Assembly: GCA_013813675.1 (NCBI GenBank)
Contig: JACCRH010000044.1
Span: forward strand, 1-13,148
From: Gemmatimonadales bacterium
GTDB taxonomy: Bacteria; Gemmatimonadota; Gemmatimonadetes; Gemmatimonadales; GWC2-71-9
Length of the DNA: 13,148 bases
Reading direction: 5' to 3'
Under the pieces are notes generated by a model that saw nothing but the letters and a program-made list of their open reading frames with translations, was not told where the DNA came from and made no database searches. How positions within the stretch are numbered: the stretch's first letter is position 1; the number at the start of each line of letters is the position of its first letter. Made by a program: the position numbers and the translations under genes. Below are positions 6,548-13,117 of the stretch, in pieces.

Positions 6548-7425
6548 TGCTCCGCGTCGCCGCCGTGGCGCTGGCGCTTTCCCTCGGAGCGGGAAGCGCG
6601 TCGGCCCAGAGCATGCGGGCGTTCACCACCTTCCGTCAGCTCCACGGCGAGACCCGCCTGCAGGCCGATCTCGACTACCGCGCGGGCGGGCTGCGGGTCG
6701 CGCCTGGCCGGTCCACCGAGCTCTACCGGATGGACGCCTCCTACGACGAAGACCGCTATCTCCCGACCAGTGCCTTCGACGCCGCCAGGGGCGCGGTCTC
6801 CCTGGGCCTTCGGCCCGCCGGGGAAGGCGGCCTCCGCGTAGTCTCCCAGCGACAACTCCGCCAGGACGCGAATGTCGCCTTCTCGCCGGCGGTGGATCTC
6901 ACTCTCGACATCGCGCTCGGCGCGGTGGACGCCGACTTGGAGCTCGGCGGGCTGAGCCTGTCCCAGCTCAGCATGCAGGCGGGCGCGAGCCAGGCGGTGA
7001 TCCGGTTCTCCCAGCCGAACCGCTCGCGCTGTCGGGGGGCGGATATCACTGCCGGCGCCGCCGAGGTGACCGTGCTTGGCCTGGGGAACAGCCGATGCGA
7101 CCGGATCGATTTCGAGGGCGGTATGGGTAAGGTCACCCTTGATTTCGGTGGCGCGTGGTCCTCCAGCTCCCGGGCGACAGTCAGGATGGCGATGGGTGAG
7201 CTGACGCTTCGGCTGCCCCGCCGGGTCGGCGTGCGTCTCACCCTCGACCGGTTCTTCGCCAGCTTCGACCCGGCGGGTCTGGTCCGGACCGCCGACAGCT
7301 TCCAATCTCCCGGGTACGAACGCGCCGAGCGACACCTCGACATCGACGTGACGACGGCCGTCGGGGGAGTGAGGGTGGAGTGGGTGGACGGGGCACGCGT
7401 GAAGCGTGACGGCATGTCACCCTGA
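6547..7425 (+). CDS. Secreted beta-rich protein with LiaF/DUF4097-like C-terminal half
   Basis: 292 aa. Residues 1-20 form a clean signal peptide ending SASA before Q21. The C-terminal half (about 117-279) is a run of short beta strands separated by Gly/Ser turns: LTLDIALGAVDADLELGGLSL, DITAGAAEVTVLGL, FEGGMGKVTLDFGG, VRMAMGELTLRLP and a closing HLDIDVTTAVGGVRVEW. This resembles the repetitive 'toastrack' fold of LiaF C-termini and DUF4097 proteins, often tied to envelope stress. C162 and C184 are the only cysteines in the mature protein and could form a disulfide. The ATG overlaps the preceding stop (TGATG); the same frame opens further upstream at 6289, but that part is a shadow of the membrane protein. 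The final codons and stop lie inside palindrome C. The function is unknown. The likely location is the periplasm, as partner of the protein encoded just upstream. Confidence 0.75.
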   Translation: MLRVAAVALALSLGAGSASAQSMRAFTTFRQLHGETRLQADLDYRAGGLRVAPGRSTELYRMDASYDEDRYLPTSAFDAARGAVSLGLRPAGEGGLRVVSQRQLRQDANVAFSPAVDLTLDIALGAVDADLELGGLSLSQLSMQAGASQAVIRFSQPNRSRCRGADITAGAAEVTVLGLGNSRCDRIDFEGGMGKVTLDFGGAWSSSSRATVRMAMGELTLRLPRRVGVRLTLDRFFASFDPAGLVRTADSFQSPGYERAERHLDIDVTTAVGGVRVEWVDGARVKRDGMSP

Positions 7426-7505
7426 ACGAAGTGAAGGGGCATGACCCGAATCATGCCTCCTTCGCGGAGCTTGCCCTGAGCGCTGCCGAAGGGCTCAGGA
7501 TGACA
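7415..7505. repeat. Palindromic element, copy C (nested hairpins)
   Basis: The outer arms TGTCACCCTGAAC (7415-7427) and GCTCAGGATGACA (7493-7505) pair with two G.U/A.C-type differences. Inside are two further hairpins: GAAGGGGCATGA (7433-7444) with TCATGCCTCCTTC (7451-7463), and CCTGAGC (7475-7481) with GCTCAGG (7493-7499). The last competes with the outer arm for the same bases. The left end supplies the stop codon of the upstream gene. It is a diverged member of the family at 3193-3284 and 11489-11571 and could act as a 3' hairpin for the sigma unit. Confidence 0.75.
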
Positions 7506-7561
7506 GGTGGCACGTTTGATTGGGGTGCATGCTTTTCTGTCACCGGTATAGGTTCCTGGTC

Positions 7562-8170
7562 ATGTCCCCTCTCGAGACCCTGGGCTTCGCTCTCGGTACC
7601 TCGTTCGCTTCCGGCCTCAATCTGTACGCCACGGTCGCCGCCGCCGGGCTGTTCCAGCGGCTCGGCATCGTCACCCTGCCCGAGCCGCTTCAGGTCCTCG
7701 CCAATCCGGTCGTGGTCGGTGTCGCCCTCACGCTCTTTCTCGTCGAGTTCATCGCCGACAAGATTCCTTTCGTGGACAGCGCCTGGGATGCGGTCCACAC
7801 CTTTATCCGCCCGCCCGCGGCGGCGCTGCTGTCGTACAGCGCCTTCGCTGGTGGGGGTGTGCCTGAGGAATGGAAGCTGGCGGCGGCCCTGCTCGCCGGG
7901 AGCGTAGCGCTCACTTCGCACGGCGCCAAGGCGAGCACCCGGGCGGCGGCGAACGCGAGCCCCGAACCGGTGAGCAACTGGACCCTGAGTCTGCTGGAGG
8001 ACGGCCTTGCGGTATTCCTCGCCTGGATGTCGGCCACGCATCCGCTGCTGACGGCCGCCATCGTGGTGGCGCTCGTAGTGATAGCGGTGATCGTGATCTG
8101 GAAGCTGTACGGCTATCTGAAGCTCGGACTCTCGAAGCTGCGGCGCAGGCCTAGCCCAGCCGGGCCCTGA
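7562..8170 (+). CDS. DUF4126 family membrane protein
   Basis: 202 aa integral membrane protein of unknown function. Family hallmarks: SFASGLNLYATVAAAGL (residues 14-30), VEFIADKIPFVDSAWDAVHT, IRPPAAALL, and a late block HGAKASTRAAANASPEP followed by NWTLSLLEDGLAVFLAW. Four to five hydrophobic segments cover about 5-30, 45-65, 105-120, 145-160 and 165-190, and the tail is basic (LRRRPSPAGP). The ATG at 7562 fits family N-termini (MSPLETLGFALG). An upstream ATG at 7520 adds 14 residues but lacks a ribosome site and family similarity. No clear Shine-Dalgarno precedes 7562 either. It stands alone between palindrome C and a convergent gene, whose 3' end it overlaps by 20 nt. Confidence 0.88.
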   Translation: MSPLETLGFALGTSFASGLNLYATVAAAGLFQRLGIVTLPEPLQVLANPVVVGVALTLFLVEFIADKIPFVDSAWDAVHTFIRPPAAALLSYSAFAGGGVPEEWKLAAALLAGSVALTSHGAKASTRAAANASPEPVSNWTLSLLEDGLAVFLAWMSATHPLLTAAIVVALVVIAVIVIWKLYGYLKLGLSKLRRRPSPAGP

Positions 8171-8909
8171 CTCTCCCGCCCACACCCATGCCCAGCCGTC
8201 GCGAGGCCGAGCCGTCGCGCACCGCGATCTCGACCTGTCCCCCGGATCCGATGTAGGCCACCAGCCCGCCGGTGGGGACGTCGCCGAAGGTACGGCGCAG
8301 CGGGCCCACCTCCAGCCCCTCAACCTCGACCGTCGCGTAGGCCGGCACCAGATCGGGCGCCAGATTGGTGATCAGCGTGCCGAAGCGGTCCACGTACACC
8401 ACCTGCCCCACGACCGACTTCCCCTCGTAATGCGGCTCGGCGTAGACCAGACGCGCCGGCATCGCGGCAAACGGCTCGCCCAGCACGGCCAACCGCTGTC
8501 CGCCGGCCAGCGCCGCCGCCGCAGGCGCGAAGAGATCGCGGCCGTGAAAAGTCGCCGAGGCGTCGGCGGGCGTGGGCAGCGACACGATCAGCACCTCGGC
8601 GTCGCGGAGCACGAAGGTGAAGAGTCCGTTGTCCGGGCCCACGAAGTAGTGGCCGTGCGCGGCGAGCGCGAGGGCGGCGCGGCCGGTGCCCACGCCGGGG
8701 TCTACCACGGCGAGGTGGACCGTGCCCGGCGGGAAGTGGTGCCAGACGCGGCCCAGCAGGTAGGCACCCGCGCGCACGTCTCCTGGCGGCACCGAATGGG
8801 TGACGTCAATCAGCGCGGCATCCGGGGCCGCGCTCGACAGCACGCCCTTTACTTCGGCGACGTAGGAATCCGCGGTGCCGAAATCCGTGAGGAGCGTGAT
8901 CGAGGTCAT
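8151..8909 (-). CDS. S-adenosyl-L-methionine hydroxide adenosyltransferase (SAM hydrolase, DUF62)
   Basis: 252 aa, the usual length. The family splits SAM into adenosine and methionine using hydroxide; the physiological reason is not settled, and halogenases/fluorinases are relatives. Seen: TLLTDFGTADSYVAEVKG (5-22), DVTHSVPPGDVRAGAYLL (35-52), AVVDPGVGTGR (67-77), VGPDNGLF (90-97), FHGRDLFAP (121-129), VDRFGTLITNL (173-183) and YIGSGGQVEIAVRDG (219-233). D70, R77 and H122 line up with the Asp-Arg-His triad described for the archaeal enzyme, so a hydrolase rather than a halogenase is expected. The ATG has no obvious Shine-Dalgarno. It lies 55 nt downstream of mrp, probably in the same transcript, and overlaps the convergent DUF4126 gene by 20 nt at the 3' end. 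Confidence 0.93.
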   Translation of the reverse strand: MTSITLLTDFGTADSYVAEVKGVLSSAAPDAALIDVTHSVPPGDVRAGAYLLGRVWHHFPPGTVHLAVVDPGVGTGRAALALAAHGHYFVGPDNGLFTFVLRDAEVLIVSLPTPADASATFHGRDLFAPAAAALAGGQRLAVLGEPFAAMPARLVYAEPHYEGKSVVGQVVYVDRFGTLITNLAPDLVPAYATVEVEGLEVGPLRRTFGDVPTGGLVAYIGSGGQVEIAVRDGSASRRLGMGVGGRVRARLG

Positions 8910-8964
8910 GGGCCGGATGGCGGCTACGACGAGGAGGACGTGCAGCCGCCCTGACGTGAGCTCC

Positions 8965-10077
8965 TCAGCCGCGCATGATGGGCAGGGCGGCGGACCGACC
9001 CGCGGTCCTCCGCTGGAGCTGGTCGGCGACGACCTGCAGCTCGGCAGCCGCCGGGCTTCCGGGCTCGGCGACCAGGATCGGACGCCCGCCGTCAGCCAGC
9101 TCGGCGAGGCGGGGCTGCAGCGGGATGCTGCCCAGGAGGTCCACCCCCAGCTCGTCCGCCAGCCGCTGCCCGCCGCCCGAGGCGAAGAGCTCGAAGCGGC
9201 GGCCGCTCTCCGGATCCACGAAGCCGCTCATGTTCTCGACGATGCCGATGACCGGCACGCCGACCCGCTCGAACATCCGGGCGCCGCGGAGAGCATCGCC
9301 CACGGCCATCTCCTGCGGGGTGGTGACGATCAGTGCGCCGGAGACGTGGGTCGCCTGGACCAGCGAGAGCTGCGCGTCGCCGGTGCCCGGCGGCAGGTCC
9401 ACCAGGAAGTAGTCCAGGCGACCCCATTCCACGTCGCGCAGGAACTGCTGCACGACCTTCATGATGATCGGGCCCCGCCAGATGGCCGGAGCGTCGCGCT
9501 CCACCAGGAAACCCAGCGACATCAGCTTCACGCCGTGGGCCTCGAGCGGCTGAATTTTTCCCCCCGTCACGGGCGGACGCTCCGACACGCCGAACATGCG
9601 GGGGATGTTAGGCCCGTACACGTCGGCGTCCATGAGGCCGACTCGGAGCCCGGCTTGCGCGAGCGCCACCGCGAGGTTCGCCGACACGGTGGACTTTCCC
9701 ACGCCACCTTTGCCCGAAGAGATCGCGATGATGCGTCCGAGATCCGGCATCTCGGGCGCCACCGGGGGCTGTGGGGGACCGGCTTCGCCCCCGCCGGGTG
9801 GGGCGTGGGTGACTTTCGCCGGACCGGCGGGATTGGTGACGGCGATCTTGACCGCGTCGCGGCGGACGCCGTCGAGCTCCTGCACCGCGGCGCGCGCCTG
9901 GCGAACCAGCGTCGCGGGATCCTCGGGCGCCAGCAAGAAGGTGAAGCTCACCGCGCCGTCCGGGGTCACCGCCAGATCGCGGATCATGCCGGCCGACAGG
10001 AGATCGTTCTCGAGACGGGGATTCCGGATGCGGGCGAGAGCGGCGGTAACCCTGGCTTCCAGCGGCTCAGCGGTCAA
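8965..10077 (-). CDS. mrp: Mrp/ApbC/NBP35 family P-loop ATPase, iron-sulfur carrier type but lacking CxxC
   Basis: 370 aa with an N-terminal MIP18/DUF59 domain (about 6-80), a Pro/Gly-rich linker (about 84-112) and the Mrp ATPase domain. Deviant Walker A SGKGGVGKST (121-130), LMDADVYGPNIPRM (148-161), RGPIIMKVVQQFL (201-213), LVDLPPGTGDAQL (225-237), TTPQEMAVGD (252-261) and ENMSGFV (281-287) are all present. Where most members have a CxxC after ENMS, this protein has D288-P-E-S291, and it contains no cysteine at all. It therefore cannot hold the bridging Fe-S cluster by cysteine ligands. The start is TTG (10077-10075), overlapping the NifU gene stop as TTGA, with GGAGG 4 nt upstream; it is needed to complete DUF59. 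The pairing with a NifU-like partner supports a role in Fe-S protein maturation. Confidence 0.92.
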   Translation of the reverse strand: MTAEPLEARVTAALARIRNPRLENDLLSAGMIRDLAVTPDGAVSFTFLLAPEDPATLVRQARAAVQELDGVRRDAVKIAVTNPAGPAKVTHAPPGGGEAGPPQPPVAPEMPDLGRIIAISSGKGGVGKSTVSANLAVALAQAGLRVGLMDADVYGPNIPRMFGVSERPPVTGGKIQPLEAHGVKLMSLGFLVERDAPAIWRGPIIMKVVQQFLRDVEWGRLDYFLVDLPPGTGDAQLSLVQATHVSGALIVTTPQEMAVGDALRGARMFERVGVPVIGIVENMSGFVDPESGRRFELFASGGGQRLADELGVDLLGSIPLQPRLAELADGGRPILVAEPGSPAAAELQVVADQLQRRTAGRSAALPIMRG

Positions 10078-10304
10078 ACTGCCTCCACGTGCTTGACCTC
10101 GGGCACCATGTCGCGCAGCCGGGCTTCGATGCCTTGCCGAAGCGTCACGGCGGACGCCGCGCAGCCCTGGCAGGTCCCGCCGAGCCGGAGGAGAAGGACC
10201 CCCTCGCCCTCGTCGAAATCCACCACCTCGACGTGGCCGCGATGGGACGCGATGTAGGGCCGCAGGGTATCGAGGGTGCGCTCGATGCGATCAATCGTGT
10301 TCAT
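10074..10304 (-). CDS. NifU C-terminal domain protein (Fe-S cluster scaffold/carrier)
   Basis: 76 aa, a stand-alone NifU C-terminal (Nfu-type) domain. The invariant C45-x2-C48 in GGTCQGCAASAVTL (42-55) is present and would hold a 4Fe-4S cluster between two subunits. The preceding helix and strand (IERTLDTLRPYIASHRGHVEVVDF) fit the fold, although the usual GGDVE is RGHVE here. The ATG at 10304 has only a weak upstream AGGA. It is the first gene of a unit with mrp, which starts within its stop codon (TTGA overlap). A well-formed promoter lies upstream at 10343-10370. It likely donates clusters to targets with, or alongside, the cysteine-free Mrp. Confidence 0.92.
   Translation of the reverse strand: MNTIDRIERTLDTLRPYIASHRGHVEVVDFDEGEGVLLLRLGGTCQGCAASAVTLRQGIEARLRDMVPEVKHVEAV
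10082..10086 (-). promoter_or_regulatory. Ribosome binding site supporting the TTG start of mrp
   Basis: On the minus strand GGAGG is followed by CAGT and then TTG. The spacing of 4 nt is short but workable. Together with the TTGA overlap and the need for the full DUF59 domain it favours TTG over later in-frame starts (GTG at codon 10, ATG at codon 31). Confidence 0.6.
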
Positions 10305-10342
10305 GCGCCGCCGCAGGGCGAATTCCTACTAGCATAGTCGGG

Positions 10343-10370
10343 AATATAGGCCCCCCGGAGAGTGGGTCAA
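10343..10370 (-). promoter_or_regulatory. Sigma70-like promoter of the nifU-mrp unit
   Basis: On the minus strand TTGACC (10370-10365) and TATATT (10348-10343) have a 16-nt spacer; each matches its consensus at 5 of 6. The predicted start near 10336 leaves a leader of about 30 nt before the NifU ATG. It is the best promoter in the window, and it lies in the short gap after the DHH gene stop. Confidence 0.62.
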
Positions 10371-10376
10371 CCACGC

Positions 10377-11402
10377 TCAGGGGTTACGGCCGTCGCCGCC
10401 GAGGTAGTCGCGCGCGGCGGCGAGGACCGTGGCCTGCACCTCGCCGAGCGAGCCTGCCAGGGCGAGCCCCGCGGCTTTGGTGTGGCCGCCGCCGCCAAAC
10501 TGTTTGGCAAAGGCGGCGACATCCACCGGGCCGATGGAGCGGAGGGACACCTTCACCCTTCCCTGGCTGACCTCGCGAAAGAGGAGGGCCATCCGGACGC
10601 CCTCGATCGAGCGGGGAAACTCGACCACGCCGTCAAGATCGTCCGAGGAGACGCCGAGTCGCTCGATAGCACCGGGCGGCACGGTGACCCAGGCGAGTCC
10701 GTGGTCCGGCTCCACCACCAGCGTCTGCAGCGCTTCGGCGAAGAGACGGGGGCGGCCCTCGGGCGCCCGGGCGTAGACCTCGAGGTAGATCTCCTCGGGA
10801 TCCACGCCCGTCTCCAGCAGCTCGGCCGCAACCCGGAGGGTGCGGGGGCGGGTGTTGCTGAAGCGGAACCCGCCGGTATCGGTCAGAATGGCGACGTAGA
10901 GGCCGCGCGCCACGGCCTGGTCCACCGGCCAGCCGTTGGCCACCGCGAGCTCGAAGACCAGCTCCCCGGTGGCCGCGGCGTCGGAGTCGAGGTAGCGGGG
11001 CCCCTCGGGGAGCACGCCGGTGCCGACGTGATGGTCGATGCAGGCGACCGGGACACCGCGGGACCGGACCGTCTCGCCCAGCATACCGAGCCGGCCCAGA
11101 TCGGCGATGTCGAGCACCACGATCCGGTCGGCCCGCCGCAGCTCCTTCACCGCTTCGCGGGTTTTGTCCAGGCCTGGCAAGTCCTCGAAGAGAAAGTCGA
11201 ACCGGGGCGGCGTGGCGGTCGGGTTGGTGACCACCACGTCCACTCCCCGGGCCTTCAACAGGTGGGCCAGGCCCGCCTCGCTGCCCAGCCCATCGCCGTC
11301 GGGATTGACGTGGGTAGTGAGACACACCCGCTGTCCCGGTTGAAACGTCGCGGCAAACGCCCGGGCGGCTTCGAGCCGGTCCGGTGACAGAACGAAAGGC
11401 AT
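10377..11402 (-). CDS. DHH/DHHA1 phosphoesterase, NrnA-like (oligoribonuclease / pAp phosphatase)
   Basis: 341 aa, soluble. DHH domain: TTHVNPDGDGLGSE (29-42, H31, D35, D37), VLDIADLGRLG (96-106, D98), the name-giving D123-H-H125 in CIDHHVGTG, and ILTDTGGFRFSNT (172-184, D175). These residues bind two metals, usually Mn. DHHA1 domain: GGGGHTKAAG (303-312) near the C-terminus binds the substrate end. The family degrades nanoRNA of 2-5 nt and, in many members, 3',5'-pAp. The start at 11402 (MPFVLSPDRLEAARAFA) fits the family N-terminus; the open frame upstream runs through repeats and the permease gene in another frame and is not coding. No clear Shine-Dalgarno is visible. It is separated from the permease by 233 bp of repeat sequence and from nifU by 72 bp with a promoter. 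Confidence 0.92.
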   Translation of the reverse strand: MPFVLSPDRLEAARAFAATFQPGQRVCLTTHVNPDGDGLGSEAGLAHLLKARGVDVVVTNPTATPPRFDFLFEDLPGLDKTREAVKELRRADRIVVLDIADLGRLGMLGETVRSRGVPVACIDHHVGTGVLPEGPRYLDSDAAATGELVFELAVANGWPVDQAVARGLYVAILTDTGGFRFSNTRPRTLRVAAELLETGVDPEEIYLEVYARAPEGRPRLFAEALQTLVVEPDHGLAWVTVPPGAIERLGVSSDDLDGVVEFPRSIEGVRMALLFREVSQGRVKVSLRSIGPVDVAAFAKQFGGGGHTKAAGLALAGSLGEVQATVLAAARDYLGGDGRNP

Positions 11403-11437
11403 CTGCGCAAGATGGGCTGGAGTGGGGGACGATGGTA

Positions 11438-11461
11438 GGGCGGAATGGCGGAACGGCGGGA
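11438..11461 (+). repeat. Degenerate octamer array, left (GGGCGGAA, TGGCGGAA, CGGCGGGA)
   Basis: Three in-phase copies of the CGGCGGAA octamer known from 1551-1582. It lies left of palindrome B in the spacer between the DHH and permease genes. Confidence 0.75.
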
Positions 11462-11488
11462 GCAGAGAACAGCCTGCGGGTGACGAGA

Positions 11489-11571
11489 TGTCATCCCGAG
11501 CGAAGCGAGGGATCTTGCCGGCCGGCTCTAGAACCCGGCTGAGCAGATCCCTCACTTCGTTCGGGATGACA
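11489..11571. repeat. Palindromic element, copy B (27-nt arms, 29-nt loop)
   Basis: The arms 11489-11515 and 11545-11571 begin TGTCATCCCGAGCGAAGC and pair with two differences, one of them a G.U. The arm sequence is nearly that of copy A (GAGCGAAGCGAGGGATCT against GAGCGGAGCGAGGGATCT). It lies downstream of the permease stop and upstream of the DHH start, so it could end permease transcription. Octamer arrays flank it in opposite orientations. Confidence 0.85.
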
Positions 11572-11594
11572 CCTTGCGCCGCTTTGTTCGCCTC

Positions 11595-11627
11595 CCCCGC
11601 CGTTCCGCCTCTACCGCCGTTCCGCCT
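11595..11627 (-). repeat. Degenerate octamer array, right (inverted)
   Basis: TTCCGCC(T/G) units at 11603-11610, 11612-11619 and 11620-11627 with a weaker one at 11595-11602. They are the reverse complement of the array at 11438-11461. With palindrome B these account for nearly all of the 233-bp spacer 11403-11635, and no gene is visible there. Confidence 0.7.
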
Positions 11628-11635
11628 CGCCTCCC

Positions 11636-13117
11636 CTACCTCGCCGCCTGCTGCACCTTCGAGTGCGACTTCCCGTACAGGAAATAGATCGCCAGGCCCA
11701 GCACCATCCACACGATCAACCGGGCCCAGGTGTCCACCGGCAGGCCGAGCATCAGATAGAGGCAGGCCCCCATCCCCGCGAGCGGCACGAACGGCACCAG
11801 CGGCGTCTTGAAAGGCCGGGGCCGCTCGGGATCGGTGTAGCGCAGCACCAGCACGCCGGCGCAGACGATGCCGAACGCAAGCAGGGTGCCGATCGAGACC
11901 AGCTCGCCAAGCAGTCCGATGGGCAGCAGGCCCGCGAACAGCATCGCGAAGCCACCGGTGACCGCGCTGGCAAGCCACGGTGTCCGGAACTTGGGATGCA
12001 CTGCGGCGAAGACCGGCGGCAGCAGGCCGTCCTTCGACATGGTGTAGAAGATCCGGGGCTGGCCGAGGAGCATGACCAGGATGACCGAGGAGAGGCCGGC
12101 GATCGCGCCAATCTTGATGATCGGCCGGAGCCACGCGAGCTGCGGGCCCACCGCGTTGATGCCCACGGCGATCGGATCGGGGACGTTGAGTTGGGAGTAG
12201 TGGACGATACCGGTCAGCACCAGCGCCACCGCAATGTAGAGCACCGTGCAGATGGCGAGCGATCCCATGATGCCGATCGGCATGTCCTTCTGCGGATTTC
12301 GGGTCTCCTGCGCCGCCGTCGAGACCGCGTCGAATCCGATGTACGCGAAGAAGATCACGCCCGCGCCGCGCACGATGCCGTCCCAGCCGTACTTCCCCGG
12401 GCCTTCGGCCGGCGGGATGAACGGCGTCCAGTTGTCGGCGTTGATGTAGCCGATGCCGAAGGCGATGAACAGCAGCACCACCGTGACCTTGATGACCACC
12501 GCGATGTTGTTGAACGTCGCCGACTCGCTGATGCCGACGATCAGCAGGATGGTGATCAGCCCCACGATGAACATCGCCGGCACGTTGAGCACCGCCCCGG
12601 TGGCCGACCATCCCTCGCTAAAGAGCCGCCAGACGTTGAGCCCCGCGTCGGTCGGCGTGGTGTGGGTGTACGGCGCCGAGGTGTAGGCGGCGGGGATGTT
12701 GATGCCGAGATCCTTGAGAAACGAGACCATGTAGCCCGACCAACCCACCGCGACGGTGGAGGCGGCGAAGAGGTATTCCAGAATCAGGTCCCACCCGATG
12801 ATCCAGGCGACGAGCTCGCCCAGCGTCGCGTAGCCGTACGTATAGGCTGAGCCGGCGATGGGAATCATGGCGGCAAATTCGGCGTAGCACAGTCCGGCGA
12901 AGGCGCAGGCGGTACCCGCGAGCAGGAAGGAGTACACGATTCCCGGCCCGGCGTAGTTGGCGGCCGCCTGGCCCGTCAAGACGAAGATCCCCGCGCCGAT
13001 GACGGCGCCGATACCGAGGAGGACCAGGTTGACGGGCCCGAGCACGCGCTTGAGGCTGTGATCCGAGGCGACCTCGGCCTGAAGCGCGGACACATCCTTG
13101 CGACGGAAGAGGCTCAT
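11636..13117 (-). CDS. APC-superfamily amino acid permease (cationic amino acid transporter type)
   Basis: 493 aa with about 12 TM helices, of the CAT/YfnA-like branch. TM1 has the unwound substrate-binding stretch LLGIGAVIGAGIFVLTG (33-49). TM6 has FFAYIGFDAVSTAAQE (256-271), followed by TRNPQKDMP. The loop GQPRIFYTMSKDGLLP (352-367) is a further hallmark. The N-terminus has the short basic leader common in the branch (MSLFRRKDV, then LKRVLGPVNLVLLG). A long loop at about 140-170, rich in Thr and Pro, faces outside. The substrate cannot be fixed; cationic or broad neutral amino acids are typical, taken up with protons. The ATG at 13117 lies 31 nt from the window edge and lacks a clear Shine-Dalgarno, so its promoter is beyond the window. 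Repeats follow its stop. Confidence 0.93.
   Translation of the reverse strand: MSLFRRKDVSALQAEVASDHSLKRVLGPVNLVLLGIGAVIGAGIFVLTGQAAANYAGPGIVYSFLLAGTACAFAGLCYAEFAAMIPIAGSAYTYGYATLGELVAWIIGWDLILEYLFAASTVAVGWSGYMVSFLKDLGINIPAAYTSAPYTHTTPTDAGLNVWRLFSEGWSATGAVLNVPAMFIVGLITILLIVGISESATFNNIAVVIKVTVVLLFIAFGIGYINADNWTPFIPPAEGPGKYGWDGIVRGAGVIFFAYIGFDAVSTAAQETRNPQKDMPIGIMGSLAICTVLYIAVALVLTGIVHYSQLNVPDPIAVGINAVGPQLAWLRPIIKIGAIAGLSSVILVMLLGQPRIFYTMSKDGLLPPVFAAVHPKFRTPWLASAVTGGFAMLFAGLLPIGLLGELVSIGTLLAFGIVCAGVLVLRYTDPERPRPFKTPLVPFVPLAGMGACLYLMLGLPVDTWARLIVWMVLGLAIYFLYGKSHSKVQQAAR

Noticed and set aside
7520..7561. Upstream ATG adding 14 residues to the DUF4126 protein
   Set aside because: The extra residues (MGCMLFCHRYRFLV) do not fit the family N-terminus and no ribosome site precedes them.
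11403..11635. CRISPR-like array in the repeat-rich spacer
   Set aside because: The repeats are 8-nt units and one inverted palindrome, with no regular spacer pattern and no cas genes.
10377..12611. A 744-aa open frame suggesting a permease-DHH fusion
   Set aside because: The N-terminal half is an out-of-frame reading of the permease and of the repeat spacer. The DHH protein starts at 11402 with a proper family N-terminus.
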